The translations under genes and the position numbers were made by a program. From positions 45,365,053-45,429,052 of the forward strand of contig CM060732.1 in assembly GCA_030704615.1 (NCBI GenBank): a stretch of DNA of 64,000 bases, given 5' to 3'. Position 1 is the stretch's first letter, and each line of letters begins with the position of its first letter. Shown here in pieces: positions 1 through 10,375 of this stretch. This DNA comes from Takakia lepidozioides (taxonomy: Eukaryota; Streptophyta; Takakiopsida; Takakiales; Takakiaceae). The notes under the pieces are model-generated. The model saw only the letters and a list, made by a program, of their open reading frames with translations, did not search any database and was not told the DNA's origin.

Positions 1-800
1 TCAGAGGGTTTAATTTTTTCCCTACAATAAACCAAATGGCTTTATGCCCTTGGGAAAAAATAAATAAATAAAAAATGCCCACAATTCAGCTGTCCCCTCT
101 TTTCACTACTTGGCCAATGACTCTATCTTGCTTGGAGAATCATGGAAAACTTCATAGAGGCTTGATTATGTCATTTTATTAGTCATAGGCATTGAAATTA
201 TATATTACATTGCATAGTCATATTTTTCTTTGTTTCATTATTATCTTTACCTAGTTTCATTATTATCTATTATGTGCATCTTGGTGGCACTAGGTAGTTT
301 TGTGGACGAGGCATTCGCACATGGTCTTATTTGGTTTTGTTTGGTGTGAAGAAACACTCTCATAATCGTCCCTCATATTATTCACAACATATAATACAAT
401 CGCCTCATAAAATAGAACAAAAGTTGATTGCCTTAATTTAATTAGTTATATCTTTTAGTTAATTAGTTATTTATATATCGGATATATAAAGGGTAAATCA
501 TTTATCCTTACCCGGTCAAAAATATTGGCCTTTACCCTTTACCCGTAGGATAAATAATGGACATATAAATAATTTACCCTTACCCGGAGGATAAGCAAAT
601 ATCTATTTACTCACACAACACTGGTATACACCAGTGTTGGACCCGGGTATCAATACTCGTAGCAATCCGGATAAGTAATATCATACCCGGCTGGTATGTA
701 GGGTGGCCAATACTCGGGCAATACCATACTAGGGGCAATATGTACCTCGCTCCATACTATGGTATATACCATACCTGTCTGGTATTGCAATGGACTAGAT
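1..800. other. AT-rich intergenic DNA, no gene seen
   Basis: I see no open frame or recognisable element. From about 470 to 800 there are many degenerate copies of short words such as TTTACCC, ACCCGG and ATACC, which suggests a decayed simple repeat. Its relation to the elements on the right is unknown. Confidence 0.5.
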
Positions 801-904
801 AGTTATTGATACCAATATTGTTGCTATGTGAGCCTCCAAAAGGCAGTAGGTGTATGTGTGGAGTTAGGGCAAGGGAATTCAAGGGCATTTATGGCAGTTA
901 TGGC

Positions 905-956
905 ATTTTTTTTCATCTTTTTTTTTCTGTTTTTGTTTTTTTTTTTGGGGGGGGGA
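905..956. repeat. poly-T / poly-G low-complexity tract
   Basis: Runs of T broken by single bases are followed by a run of nine G. Short frames across it on both strands are composition artefacts. Confidence 0.8.
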
Positions 957-1080
957 ACAGGGAACGGTGCCCTGTAGTCGAATTTTATTGAGATTATTAA
1001 AGGGAAAAAAATTAAAACCCTTGGTTGGCCTTTGGCCGCCTTTAGGCTTGTCTCACGATAAACGTGACGGATATCCCAAA

Positions 1081-1186
1081 GAGCAATACGATTAGCTAAG
1101 CTAAACAAGTGAATCTTGGCTCTGTGATTTGAGTGAGAGTAATACGATTAGCTGAGCTAAAGAAGTGTAGTTTGGCTCTGTGAGGA
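1081..1186. repeat. two-copy tandem repeat, about 53-bp unit
   Basis: The words AATACGATTAGCT, GAGCTAAA and TTGGCTCTGTGA recur in the same order with a few substitutions. There is no coding signal. It lies a few hundred bases from where the LINE remnant becomes unrecognisable. Confidence 0.7.
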
Positions 1187-1429
1187 GACTTAGAGCAATG
1201 ACATCAACAAGAGTGACACAACCTAGAGATGTCTCGTAGGTCAGATACACATTAGACTACGAGGCATGAAGCTACGAGTCTAAATGATCGAGGGGTAAGA
1301 ATACACCGGATAAACTGAATAAGAGCCTATAGATTCAATATGGTAGAGCTGTGTTGTGGAATTTAGGTGCGGTAGTCCAGCTTGGTCTTCGTGGTTGCCC
1401 TCACATGCTTCCAGTTGATGTCCGTTTTG

Positions 1430-3153
1430 TCAAACTCTGGGGAAGCGGAAGAGGAGGGTTCGGTGTCCCCTCCATTGAGGGGGGATTTGCCGAGGCCAGT
1501 CACAAGAGTCAGGTTCTGGCTTCCTGGTAATGCCTGCACAGACTTTTTTCCATGCCAACTTAGCTACTACAGTGAGTTCAAAGAAGATCCTTGTAAGCAC
1601 AGCAGATACAGTTGAGTTAAGATGTCGCATAGACCATGAGCTTCTAGCTTTCCATAATTGCCATAGAGCGACTCCTCTCAGGGTTTCCTTTTTGAACAAG
1701 AGTGAAATGACTCCCTGGGACATTGAAGGAGGCATCTGGCCCTGGGCTTTAATTGCATTAGCCATAGCAGCATGCCATCGATGCCAGGTGCTTTGCTATT
1801 GTTCATCTTGTTTAGTGCATCTTGAAGCTCCATACCCGTGAAGTCCTCCCCTAGATAATGGAATTCTTCTGGTCGAAGTTTGTGGGGCACTAGCAATTTG
1901 GAATGGTGCAAGGGGTCTTTGGTGTCTTCCTGGAAGAGTTTCTGAAAGTGGGAGAATGCAAGACTACACCTAGCCCTAGGATTCGAGGTGGAGTGACCCT
2001 GGTTGTCCGAGTAAAGTTCCTGTATCCTTTGAAGAGATCTGCGTAGTTTGACTTTCTCAAAGAAATACTTGGACATTTTCTCGCCTTTGGCCAACCAATT
2101 TATTCCCGCCTGCATTTGCATTTTTTGTTCTTGAAGGATCTGATAGGATTCAAATTCTTGGCGTGCTTCAAGGTAAGTATGGAGTGTATGCTCATCACAG
2201 GAGGCGGTTTCAATCTTTTTTTGGCAGACTCCTAGACATTTCTTGAGAGCTTGAACCTTTCTTTTTTGTTTGATCGAAATTTGTCTACTCATATTCTGGC
2301 TTTCTTTGCTAGCTGCCAGCAGCTTAGCTTGAAATCGTTGGATTGGGCATTGAATCCAGTTTCCGTTTTGAGACCATGCATTCTTTAGCCCCTGCTTGAA
2401 GGACTGAAGTTTAACGTGGCTGGAGTTGAGCCTGTAAATGCCCCTACCTTTCTTTCTTACGTTTGGCATAGAGACTATGCCAGAAACACAGGCATGGTCA
2501 AAACCTTGCGCTATTGGTTCTTGGGGATTAATGGAGGTCCCGTTCGAGATATCCAGGGTGACATAAATGCGATCTAGCCTAGCCATGCAGATGTCTTGGA
2601 GGGAGCGGTTGTTCGTCCACGTGAAGGCAGGGTGAAGCCCCCCATGGTGGGCTGGTGGATGATCGATCTCGGTGAAACTATGTGTTTGAAGCAATTCCTC
2701 CCAATGTCCTTGTTCTTCTTGAGTGAGCTGGCTGGAACCTGATCCTATTCTGTCAGTTTCGTTCTCAACCATATTGAAATCCCCTGCCATCACCCAAGTT
2801 CAAAGAGTAGTAGGATGGGTTCCGATCTTTTGATTTAGTAGTTGCCAGAAGGATGAGCGTTCTGTTGCTGTGTTGGGAGCGTAGATGTTAATGAACCCTA
2901 TGGCTTCAGGGGCGTTTGGGAGCTTTAGAGAGCAAAATTGGATCCTGCTTGGCATCCACAATTCTTCAGCTAAAAGGAAGGGTTTGAGAGATGGAGAGAG
3001 AAGTATTGCCGTGCCCCCCTTCGAACCTTCGTATGAGGGTTCCCAGAAGGCAGCGTCTGAGGGCCAGAGCTGATCCGACAGGCTGGCGATTTTCCTATTA
3101 TCGAGTTTGTGTTCTTGGAGAAACACTATTGCCTCCGTTTGCATCAAAGGGGC
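1430..3153 (-). pseudogene. LINE (L1-like) ORF2 remnant: endonuclease plus start of reverse transcriptase
   Basis: Read on the minus strand this begins with an apurinic-type endonuclease (EEP family): FLQEHKL, then GGTAILLS, INIYAPN, AGDFNMVE and ARLDRIYV. A basic helical linker follows, then the first reverse transcriptase block (NNSKAPGIDGM). An in-frame TGA at about 2797 splits the endonuclease just before AGDFN. A frameshift near 1770 moves the RT into another frame (MPPSMSQGVISLLFKKE). After that only weak RT similarity remains and the catalytic FADD region is absent. ORF2 of intact L1-like elements is usually over 1000 codons, so this copy has lost its 3' half. It is dead. Confidence 0.85.
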
Positions 3154-3629
3154 TAGCCAGGTTTGGCATTTTCCCTTGGAGCAGATTAGTCTCGTCTATG
3201 AGTGCCAAAATCTGTGTGGAAGGGCTGAGTGTCGGGCTAAGATCCGGATATTGCTCTATGTATGATCCCCATGTGATAGAGGTGGTGGGCTGAAGTGTGT
3301 ATCTTGCAAAGAAGGATCCCAGAAATATTTGAATCTTGTAGGTAAGCGTGTTTATGGGAGAACCACCATCCGGGTGAGTTGCTATGATGTTGTGGGTATC
3401 AGTCGTGGTAAGCCAGAGTGACTCCATACCTACTCCTTGTGAAGCCAGTGTAGCCAATAGTGTAGGGGATGGCATCCTTTTGAATATGATCGGGGTGATG
3501 CAGGTGGCTTTGGGATCCTCCAATGGTAACGCATGTGAATAATCCCTCAGAGTTAGCCGGGGAAAGGTTTGAATGTGGGAGCATAATTTGGCAATGTTTG
3601 GGTTAAGGGCGACTGTGACTCTGGGTGGG
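3154..3629 (-). other. LINE ORF1-ORF2 interval
   Basis: A 141-codon open stretch (3098-3523) overlaps the ORF2 start in another frame. It shows no domain I recognise and is most likely the ORF1 tail or inter-ORF spacer of the same LINE. Confidence 0.5.
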
Positions 3630-4974
3630 GTAGATGCACCCTGCGGCGGCGGGAGCTGACTCCTTAAAGCGAGCTGGGGTGGGGGAGGCTGGTGTATGCT
3701 GGAAGGGCCTGCTTCAGAGGGTGGCTATGGGAGCGCCTATTGGGGGATTGATGAAGTCGTCTGGTACTGAGAGGATTTGGCTAATGGGCCCGCCTCCAGA
3801 AGCATTGGATCCATGTAGTCTTTTCTTTTTGTGTGCACCGGGGAAATGGAGCGTTGAAGAGAAGAGTCCCAATAAGGTGGAGGCATCTGTAGGGGCTGAT
3901 TGCTGCGGGCGGGCATAGGGGAGAAAGACTGAGTGTGACCTGTGAGGTTGAGAGCATGGTGATCCTGGGCCGAACCTGTTCGAGCGTTTGGGGCCCCCAC
4001 AGAAAAAGCTGCTCTCTTCCTTTTGGATTTAAGACAGTCTATCCTCCTGTGTTCAGTATGTCCACAGATGTAGCATGCAGTCGCTGAAGTATCCTCTGTG
4101 ACTTTCACTGAGAAGAAATTTCCTTCTTCATCAATTGGTGATCTAATAAATTCTGGGAGACTGTCTTCCACCGGCATTGCCACCACAATTTTGGGAAAGC
4201 CAGAATCATTTATTTTGGAAACGATTGTGGTGTGTTTCCAAGCCGGGTTTTCCTTGAGCTTCTTAGTGCACATTTGGGGATCAAAGACTGACTGCAGCCT
4301 AAGTAAACCCCAAAGCGATTGCCAATGTCGGGGAGAAAAAACAGGTACTGGTCTGGGATGTATGGTATTGCAATAATTCTAGGGGCCCATACTTTGCCAT
4401 TTCTATTCCCCAACGCAGGCGACCAAGGGAAAATATTCACATTGAAGCCTTGAAGGTGAGGATTGAAGGAAAGCACCTTCTCAGCAGCCTCTTGTGAATG
4501 AAGTACTATAGAGAAGAAACATTTCCCCCTGGATTGACAGAAATGTTGAGTGAGATCCCCAGTGCCCCCAAGGTGTGCAATCGCCTAGTCTCTGACGTCG
4601 TCCTTGGGAACCTTCCTACCTGGGAAATGTAAGAGTACCCCGCGACCTTGAATGTCTGACATCGTTCCCCTGAGGTGAGACACATCTAGCTTGACTGTAG
4701 ATGTGTTCTTACTCATTGTGAGTTGTATCTTGGAGATGTCATCAATATTCTCCGATCGAGGGCTTTCATGTATCCCCGTAGGCAAATTGTCCAAGGGTTG
4801 GGCATCGTCGTTGCTCGTGGAGTGTAGAGGGTTGGGCATCGTCGTTGCTCGTGGAGTGTAGAGGTTGTTGAGCAGCTGCAACCTGGGGAGAGCAGAAAGC
4901 CGAGGACTAGGTGCGCGTGAGCAATTGATGTGCCAAGAAGAACCTCGTGCTAGACAAAGGTTGGGGACGGACAA
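3630..4974 (-). pseudogene. LINE ORF1 remnant: RNA-binding (DUF4283-like) protein with one zinc knuckle
   Basis: The N-terminal part (about 4974-4585) is followed, after an in-frame TAG near 4587, by a region typical of plant LINE ORF1 proteins (GKVWAPRIIAIPYIPDQYL, IGNRFGVYL). A frameshift near 4270 leads to a stretch ending in a CX2CX4HX4C knuckle, CYICGHTEHRRIDC, near 4030-4070, and a basic Pro/Ser-rich tail. In this family the protein coats LINE RNA and is translated before ORF2, which lies directly downstream in the same orientation. The 4800-4860 segment repeats the phrase GTTGGGCATCGTCGTTGCTCGTGGAGTG twice in tandem (a 45-bp unit). Confidence 0.75.
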
Positions 4975-5712
4975 TCGTGGGGATCCTGGATAGAGGGTGA
5001 TGGGTTCTGTTGGAGGAGTTGCCCCTGTGGGGCTTGAAGCCGGAGGGGCCCATGAGATAGGAGGGATGAGCTGAACATAGAAGATCGAAGTAGAGGAGCG
5101 AGAAAGGGCTAATAGAGAGAGATTCTCTTAACTAGCTGACGCGAAAGTAGGATGAGTAAGCTGGAAAGGATGCAATAGTGGGAAAGATCAGCAGGTGAAG
5201 GGGAGAATTGAAGGATGACTAGATGAAATAGTAAGCAGTTAAAAGGTTGTAGCAAGAGGAGCTGGGAGGTGAGAGCAAGCGAGGCACAATAGCATGAGAG
5301 GAAAAGAACTCCGTTGTCGAAGAGTTCATGTCAGCTGGTGGAATGAATGGAGACGCCCTGGGGTATAGATCTTGGCGGCTGGAGTTAATTAGATGTAGAA
5401 TCATGAAATCATGAGATTGTGATTGCAGAAGAGGTCGGGGAGGGATGCAGGGATGCCTTCGTCGTGCATGGGAGGTTGATTGGTACTAGAGTTATGAGAA
5501 ACTAGATTTCGTTGTCTCCAGGTAAAGGTGATGATGGTTTCAGGTGTGGGGCGGAGGTCAGGTTACGAGGTTGGGGGTGCAAGGATTGGGAGGCGGCAAG
5601 GAGAGGTTCGGTTAAGGAAACTGTGAAAATGGATGTGCTGTCGTGCGCATACATATCGCTACACAACTACATCGCTGTCCAAAACCACACAACACATGTG
5701 CACGCCACACAC
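4975..5712. other. no gene seen; probable LINE 5' region and junction with gypsy D
   Basis: Only short unsupported frames. It may hold the LINE 5' UTR and the outer end of the gypsy D long terminal repeat, but I could not define either boundary. Confidence 0.4.
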
Positions 5713-5815
5713 TAGTATATCACTAGTCCACCACTAGTCCAGCCTCCAACCACTAGGCTACAACTAGTCAGTCACTAGGCTGCCACTATGCTGCCCACTA
5801 TGGCAGTCACTAGTC
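5713..5815. repeat. ACTAGT/CACTAG-rich degenerate repeat
   Basis: The words CACTAG and ACTAGTC recur about ten times in roughly 100 bp. It sits where the 3' LTR of gypsy D would be expected. Confidence 0.6.
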
Positions 5816-6081
5816 CACACAATCGCCCCCCTAGCTGGTGCTTAGGTCCCTCTAAGTCCAGGTAGCCACAAGATGTGATAGTGACCATAGCCTCACTAAG
5901 TCCTCCACCACTATCCCTACTACACTAAAACTCGATAGATCAAGAGGCCGGGTGCAAGAGTTGCCCCATCGTTAGTCGCCGTCTTGCAACCTGTGAACTT
6001 GGGCTTGGGATCTCATGTATTGACTCCTATGAGCTTGGCCTCCCATGTCTTGTTAGCTGCCTCCAGTCATGTCCACTGCCA
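5816..6081 (-). other. probable 3' noncoding end of gypsy D with a candidate polypurine tract
   Basis: Minus-strand reading gives CTAGGGGGGCGAT followed by TGTGTGGACTAGTGAC (about 5808-5836). That resembles a polypurine tract abutting an LTR that starts with TG. There is no second LTR in the window to confirm it. Confidence 0.35.
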
Positions 6082-7445
6082 CTATCCCAAGCAGTGTGGA
6101 CACAACCAATCTCCGTCAGGAACCTTCTCAAGAGGTGGTGTCAAGCATCCCATATGCCAACCCCTTGAGCATTGATCACACACCAGCATGGTGGCTGCCC
6201 CTTTGGCAGACCCACAGAACATGCACCTCAAACCTGCAAGTACCACTGCCAAGTTTGGGTCAACTCTGCCATCGACATTGGGAAGGTGACATGACGCACA
6301 ATTACGCACATGGTCCTTCCAAGTCATGCCATCCCGACCCTCCAAGATCAGGACCCCTGAGGGCAACACCTCTCGAACCCTCAGAATAACACGTCCTGCA
6401 GTAACATCCAGAGTCGTAGGAGCAGTCTGCTGCAAATAAACATAGTCATTAGGGCTAAACCTCCGAACCCCAGGATGATATCCTCCACCACGTATAGTGG
6501 CATACCTCAACGTATCACGGTGCTGTGCAATGGCAAGGTTCTCAAAAGCCATGGACATGACTTTCTTGAACAACTCTGCATGCTGATCACATGCACATAC
6601 CCACACGTCCGGATCGTCAAGGTTAAGGACTTGAGCAGTGTCCCTACAAATGGCTGCATGCAAATCCGGCTCTCGGCCAAAGAGAAGGAAATATGGTGAG
6701 AAGGAGGCAAGTGATGCTTGTTTGCTGAACCTGTAGCCCATGGCTAACCAAGGAACCTGAAGATCCCAATCTCCTAGGTGCCATTTCTACAAGCCATACT
6801 TGCGCAAACCCCTCTTCACCGTCTGAACAACTCTCGCTGCCAAGCCATCGGCCTCAGGATGATCCCGAGAAGTGGTGCGGTGGTCTATCAAGGCTTTATC
6901 ACACAAAGCCTGAAACTCCCCCAAGAACTCTCTCCCTTGGTCCATGAGTACCTCAGCTGGAGCACCAAATCGGCTAAGCACACGATCCAAGAATGCATAC
7001 GCAGCCCCCTCACTAGCCTTGTCAGGCAATGGAACCAACTCAATCCACTTGGAGAAGTGCTCCACCATCACCAACACATATCTGTGGTGGCGCATAGTCA
7101 GTGGCAGCGGTCCTGCGAAGTCAAGACTTCCACCTGTAGCCCAACCCATGATTGGTAAATGATGCAATTGTGGTGTAGGGGCGTTGAATAAAGCACGCAC
7201 CCTGTCACACACCATGCACCTAGCCACGAACTGTTGCACCTCTGTGTGCATATCACGCCACCAATACTGCCCCTGCAGTAAACTATGAGTGCGTCGCACT
7301 CCAAAATACCCCAACTCCTCATGGGCTTGCCGCACTAACCGTGCACATTGTGTTGGGTGAGGCACGATCCTCACTCGACCATCCTCCCACACTCGAAGCA
7401 GGTGTATCCCCTCCCACTTGAACCTCTTGGCTCGTTGTAGGATCC
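6082..7445 (-). pseudogene. gypsy D integrase with C-terminal PHD finger
   Basis: Order on the minus strand: H2C2 zinc-binding domain (HEELGYFGVRRTH ... CMVCDRV), integrase core with the first Asp in GGSLDFAGPLP and the second in VLMDQGREF, the C-terminal integrase segment (FSPYFLLFGREPD), a linker, and a PHD finger (CMFCGSAKG ... LVCDQCSRGWHMGCL ... DWLCPHC) that ends the protein at 6082. The third catalytic position reads GLAARVVQTVKRG where the family has GLAERVVQT, so Glu is Ala. An in-frame TAG at about 6787 splits the core from the C-terminal part, and a frameshift near 7445 separates it from RNase H. PHD fingers read histone H3 tails, so the finger could have guided integration. This copy is inactive. 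Confidence 0.88.
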
Positions 7446-7802
7446 GATCCTCTCCTTGGCAGTCACACTAGCTGTCGTGTCTCCAGTGCGGAGGTAGTCC
7501 AACACAACCGAATCCTCATGTATATCTCTGGCACCACTTGGCTCATCACTAGCCTCAGGGTCCTCAGACACTCCGTCTATAGTCATCCCTGTTGTAGATC
7601 CAACCTGACCTCCCGATGCCAAGATATACAAAAAGACAGATGCATGCCATCCCGACACCATCTCCTCATCCGTCTCACCATGCCACCGAGCTCCAGTGTC
7701 ATCTTGCTGGCTTGTGCATGGATTGCGACTCAATCCATCCGCATCCCTATTGACCAAACCCAGTCGATGCACAACTTGAACATGTCTCTCATGCTCTTCC
7801 AC
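7446..7802 (-). pseudogene. gypsy D RNase H C-terminal remnant
   Basis: The frame contains VHRLGLVNRDADGLSRNP, the usual end of a Ty3/gypsy RNase H domain, followed by an acidic spacer leading to the integrase. The reverse transcriptase and the catalytic part of RNase H are missing upstream: the sequence passes within a few hundred bases from the methyltransferase region to this tail, so an internal deletion near 7860 is likely. Confidence 0.75.
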
Positions 7803-8219
7803 CGTAGCACGAGAGGCAAAGCAATTCCTGTAAGCCTCAGGAACCGCTGTATACGTCGTCTCTCTCCTCTAGTGACAATAGGTCCAATGTCAGGCTCCCA
7901 ATTGCCCTTTGTAACTGCAACCTTAAGTCCAATAGACTTAGAGGTAGAGGACGCGTCCCGTGGTTGCTATGCCGCAACCTCTTGAGCAGTACTCCCTGCC
8001 TGCTCAGTCAATGACAATGCCTCATCCTGCCCCATCATCTCATCCTTGAGGACCTCCTCAACCCGAGAAGAATCCCCAACCTCATCCATCACAGCCGCCT
8101 TGGCTGCCAACTCCCTCTGAACCTCGAGCACCTCACACATGTGCCATGGATGTCTACACATTGTGGTCCTCATCGGCTCGCCCCCACTCACTGCCTGTAC
8201 CGTCTCGGTAGGCAAAGAG
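7803..8219 (-). other. gypsy D spacer between methyltransferase and RNase H remnant
   Basis: It holds an acidic, Glu/Ala/Val-rich open stretch (within 7967-8219) after the methyltransferase, then a short unassigned segment. The expected reverse transcriptase is not present. Confidence 0.5.
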
Positions 8220-9230
8220 ACCGTCAAAGGAAGCGCACTCCGCACTCTTTGTTGCTCAGCCATAGCCAAGCTGATAATCCAGGTCAAGCAATTTAGATCC
8301 ATTGCTTGCCCCAACACCTGACGACGTGATGCCTCAGAAAGAGAAGGCACCGCCGTGGGTCCCAGTGGAAAAAACCCATAGCCCGCTCTCGCTCGTCGGC
8401 ATTAGGCTCCACTAATTGCTGCAACTGAGCATCCCACAGGAGGCCAGGTCCATTATCTCGGAAAGCATGCGATCCTGGGAAGCTGAGCAGTGTAGGTAGT
8501 GTTGCTCGTGGTTGACCCACCTTGTTGACCACTGCCAAAGGCGAATGGTCATCATGTCTCACACGCTGAGACTGCCTCCCTGTGTCCAAAATGCTACCCA
8601 CTGTGAGGTGTGCTGGCCGCTGCACCCCATCAAATGCACGCTTAAGCAGTGCGGGTGACATCAAGTTAGTCCACCATAACCGTGGACGATGAGCCCGTGA
8701 CCCCACTGCAGCTGCATCCAGCAACACTACTGACCCAAAGCCATGACCGGACTTGATACACACTGGCCATCACCCTGGCCCGAGAATCGCCCATCAGTGG
8801 CACATTCTCCAAGATGTATGCTGGAGATATAGCCTGATGAAGCTGTAAGTGGCGCAAAACCCGCACCATCTCCCAAAATAGACCCGACCTCGAGTCTCGC
8901 AATCCATTGTCATGCCCGGCTGATGAATACCCTTGGCAGGGCTAACCTGCCACTACCAAATCAATGAAGCCAACCCGCTCCAAATCCTGCGCCCCCAGCA
9001 AAGAGATGTCTGCTGGCATGGCCTGCTGATATCCACGAACCGCAGACACCGGCAACAACTCAGGGTACTGCTGCACCAACTGAGCAATATGACGGAGTGA
9101 GATGCGTCATGCAGTCTCATCCCTCTCCACATACAGGTAACGCCGAACTCGAACACTTGCCTGTAACACAGCAGTCAATCTGGTGCTGATCCCGCCAAAC
9201 AAGTCCAGAAGACAAATGCCTTCATCCGGT
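8220..9230 (-). pseudogene. gypsy D cytosine-5 DNA methyltransferase (DNMT3-like)
   Basis: Minus-strand frames give the C5-methyltransferase motifs in order. Motif I (SAM binding) is LLDLFGGIST near 9200. A YLYVERD strand corresponds to motif II. Motif IV is PCQGYSSAGHDNGLRDSRSG near 8900-8945. Motif VI is ENVPLMGDSRARVM near 8790. Motif VIII is HRPRLWWTNL near 8690, and IX-X are NADERERAMGF then RRQVLGQAMDLNCLTW near 8250-8380. The Trp before PCQ is TAG at about 8944, and frameshifts follow motif II and occur near 8350, so the copy is dead. It lies between protease and RNase H, so it is part of the retrotransposon polyprotein. Capture of such enzymes by LTR retrotransposons has been reported in charophytes and dinoflagellates. 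Confidence 0.87.
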
Positions 9231-9261
9231 GTCCAATAGGTGTGGTGTCCAATGGAGACAA

Positions 9262-9805
9262 CTAAGGTGGTCCTGGTGCAATCCCCGCACTCTCCTCCTC
9301 TCCTGATGGTATAAAAGCCTCCACCCAGGCTTGTTGCACCTGTCGATCAGCATCCCGCTGCAAATCCTTGCTCGTGCCCCACAATGGAGTCTGAGCAACC
9401 ATGGTAGGCAACTTCGCCATACCATACATGTCATCCTGCTCTCCCGGAGGTAGCACATCCTCTGAATGAGCGTTGCCCTCAAGCAACTCTCCAGGCCAAC
9501 TCACTGCCGCTGTGAATGCTGCTAGTGTCGGCATCTTGCCTCGCTGGATAACCGCAACTCCTCTTATGAACGTCATAGGGAGCTGCACACGCCGGTCCTC
9601 CCCTGACTGCCATCCAGGCCTGTAGGAAGCTGACTCCTCCCAAAAATCCAGGATGAAGCCCATGGGGTACAACATTGCCCCACCAACAAGGACATCGTAC
9701 GAGACCGCGTCTGTCACAATGGCTTTGGCTCTCATCACTGAGCCATCTGTAGGATGATCCGGCTGTAGTCTAATAGCCAATTCACGCCGTGTCATGCCCC
9801 GAGCC
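9262..9805 (-). pseudogene. gypsy D protease, C-terminal half
   Basis: The frame reads MTRRELAIRLQPDHP, then TDAVSYDVLVGGAMLYPMGF, the C-terminal half of a retroviral-type aspartic protease, followed by a linker to the methyltransferase. Its N-terminal half, with the catalytic Asp, is found at 21037-21250. The two halves meet exactly at the 11-bp duplication that flanks element 1, which shows that the protease was split by that insertion. Confidence 0.85.
9795..9805. repeat. left target site duplication of element 1 (TGCCCCGAGCC)
   Basis: The same 11 bp recur at 21037-21047. Removing 9806-21047 restores the gypsy D protease frame through the codons for ARG-MT. Confidence 0.9.
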
Positions 9806-9864
9806 CAGGGATGCCTCGGCGTGAGCCTGGTCACGTGAGCGCGTGAGCGCAACTGCGCTCACGC
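9806..9864 (+). repeat. left terminal inverted repeat of element 1
   Basis: Three blocks are matched in inverted, collinear order at the right end: GGCGTGAGC (9818-9826) with 21018-21026, CACGTGAGCGCG (9832-9843) with 21002-21013, and GCTCACGC (9857-9864) with 20985-20992. The outermost 10-12 bp do not match well. Confidence 0.8.
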
Positions 9865-10004
9865 CACGTCACCTTGCGCAAATGCCACGTCACGGGGCTC
9901 AGTCCACGTCATCACACGTGAAGGCCGAGTCACCACGCACCCAGAAAGAAGTGGAGTGTATTCCCGCGGATTGGCACCCTTTACCGCGGAAACAAGCTGG
10001 ACGA

Positions 10005-10375
10005 CATAATAAAAGGCATTGAATAAAGGATGGATGAATGTACAGTTGGATGATAAACAGATGGATGAGTGTGAAAAATGTATGTAGATGGATGAATGAC
10101 GGATGGATAAGAGTAAAATGGATGAATGTATAATGGATGTTGAGCAATGACAAAAATTCATGACAGGAAGATGCATGACCAAATCTTTTGACGAATGCAC
10201 AAAGTATATGAAATGAGTGTGGAAGGTTTGTGGGGTGGATTAAAGAGTACAGAGGATGAATGTACAATGGATGTTGTACAAAGGAAGCTTTCATGAATGG
10301 AGCACGCATGAATACAGTGTAGATGAATGCACAATGGATATGAGAAGAGTCAGGAAGGTTTGTGAGATGGATTCA
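10005..10375. repeat. GGATGAATG-type simple repeat tract
   Basis: GGATGAATG and variants recur throughout. A longer stretch (GAATGCACAA ... GGAAGGTTTGTG ... GGAT) appears twice, near 10193 and 10325. Frames across it are artefacts. It lies between the left terminus and the end of M2. Confidence 0.8.

Noticed and set aside
9859-10309. Ser/His-rich frames in the left part of element 1
   Set aside because: They are translations of the GGATGAATG simple repeat.
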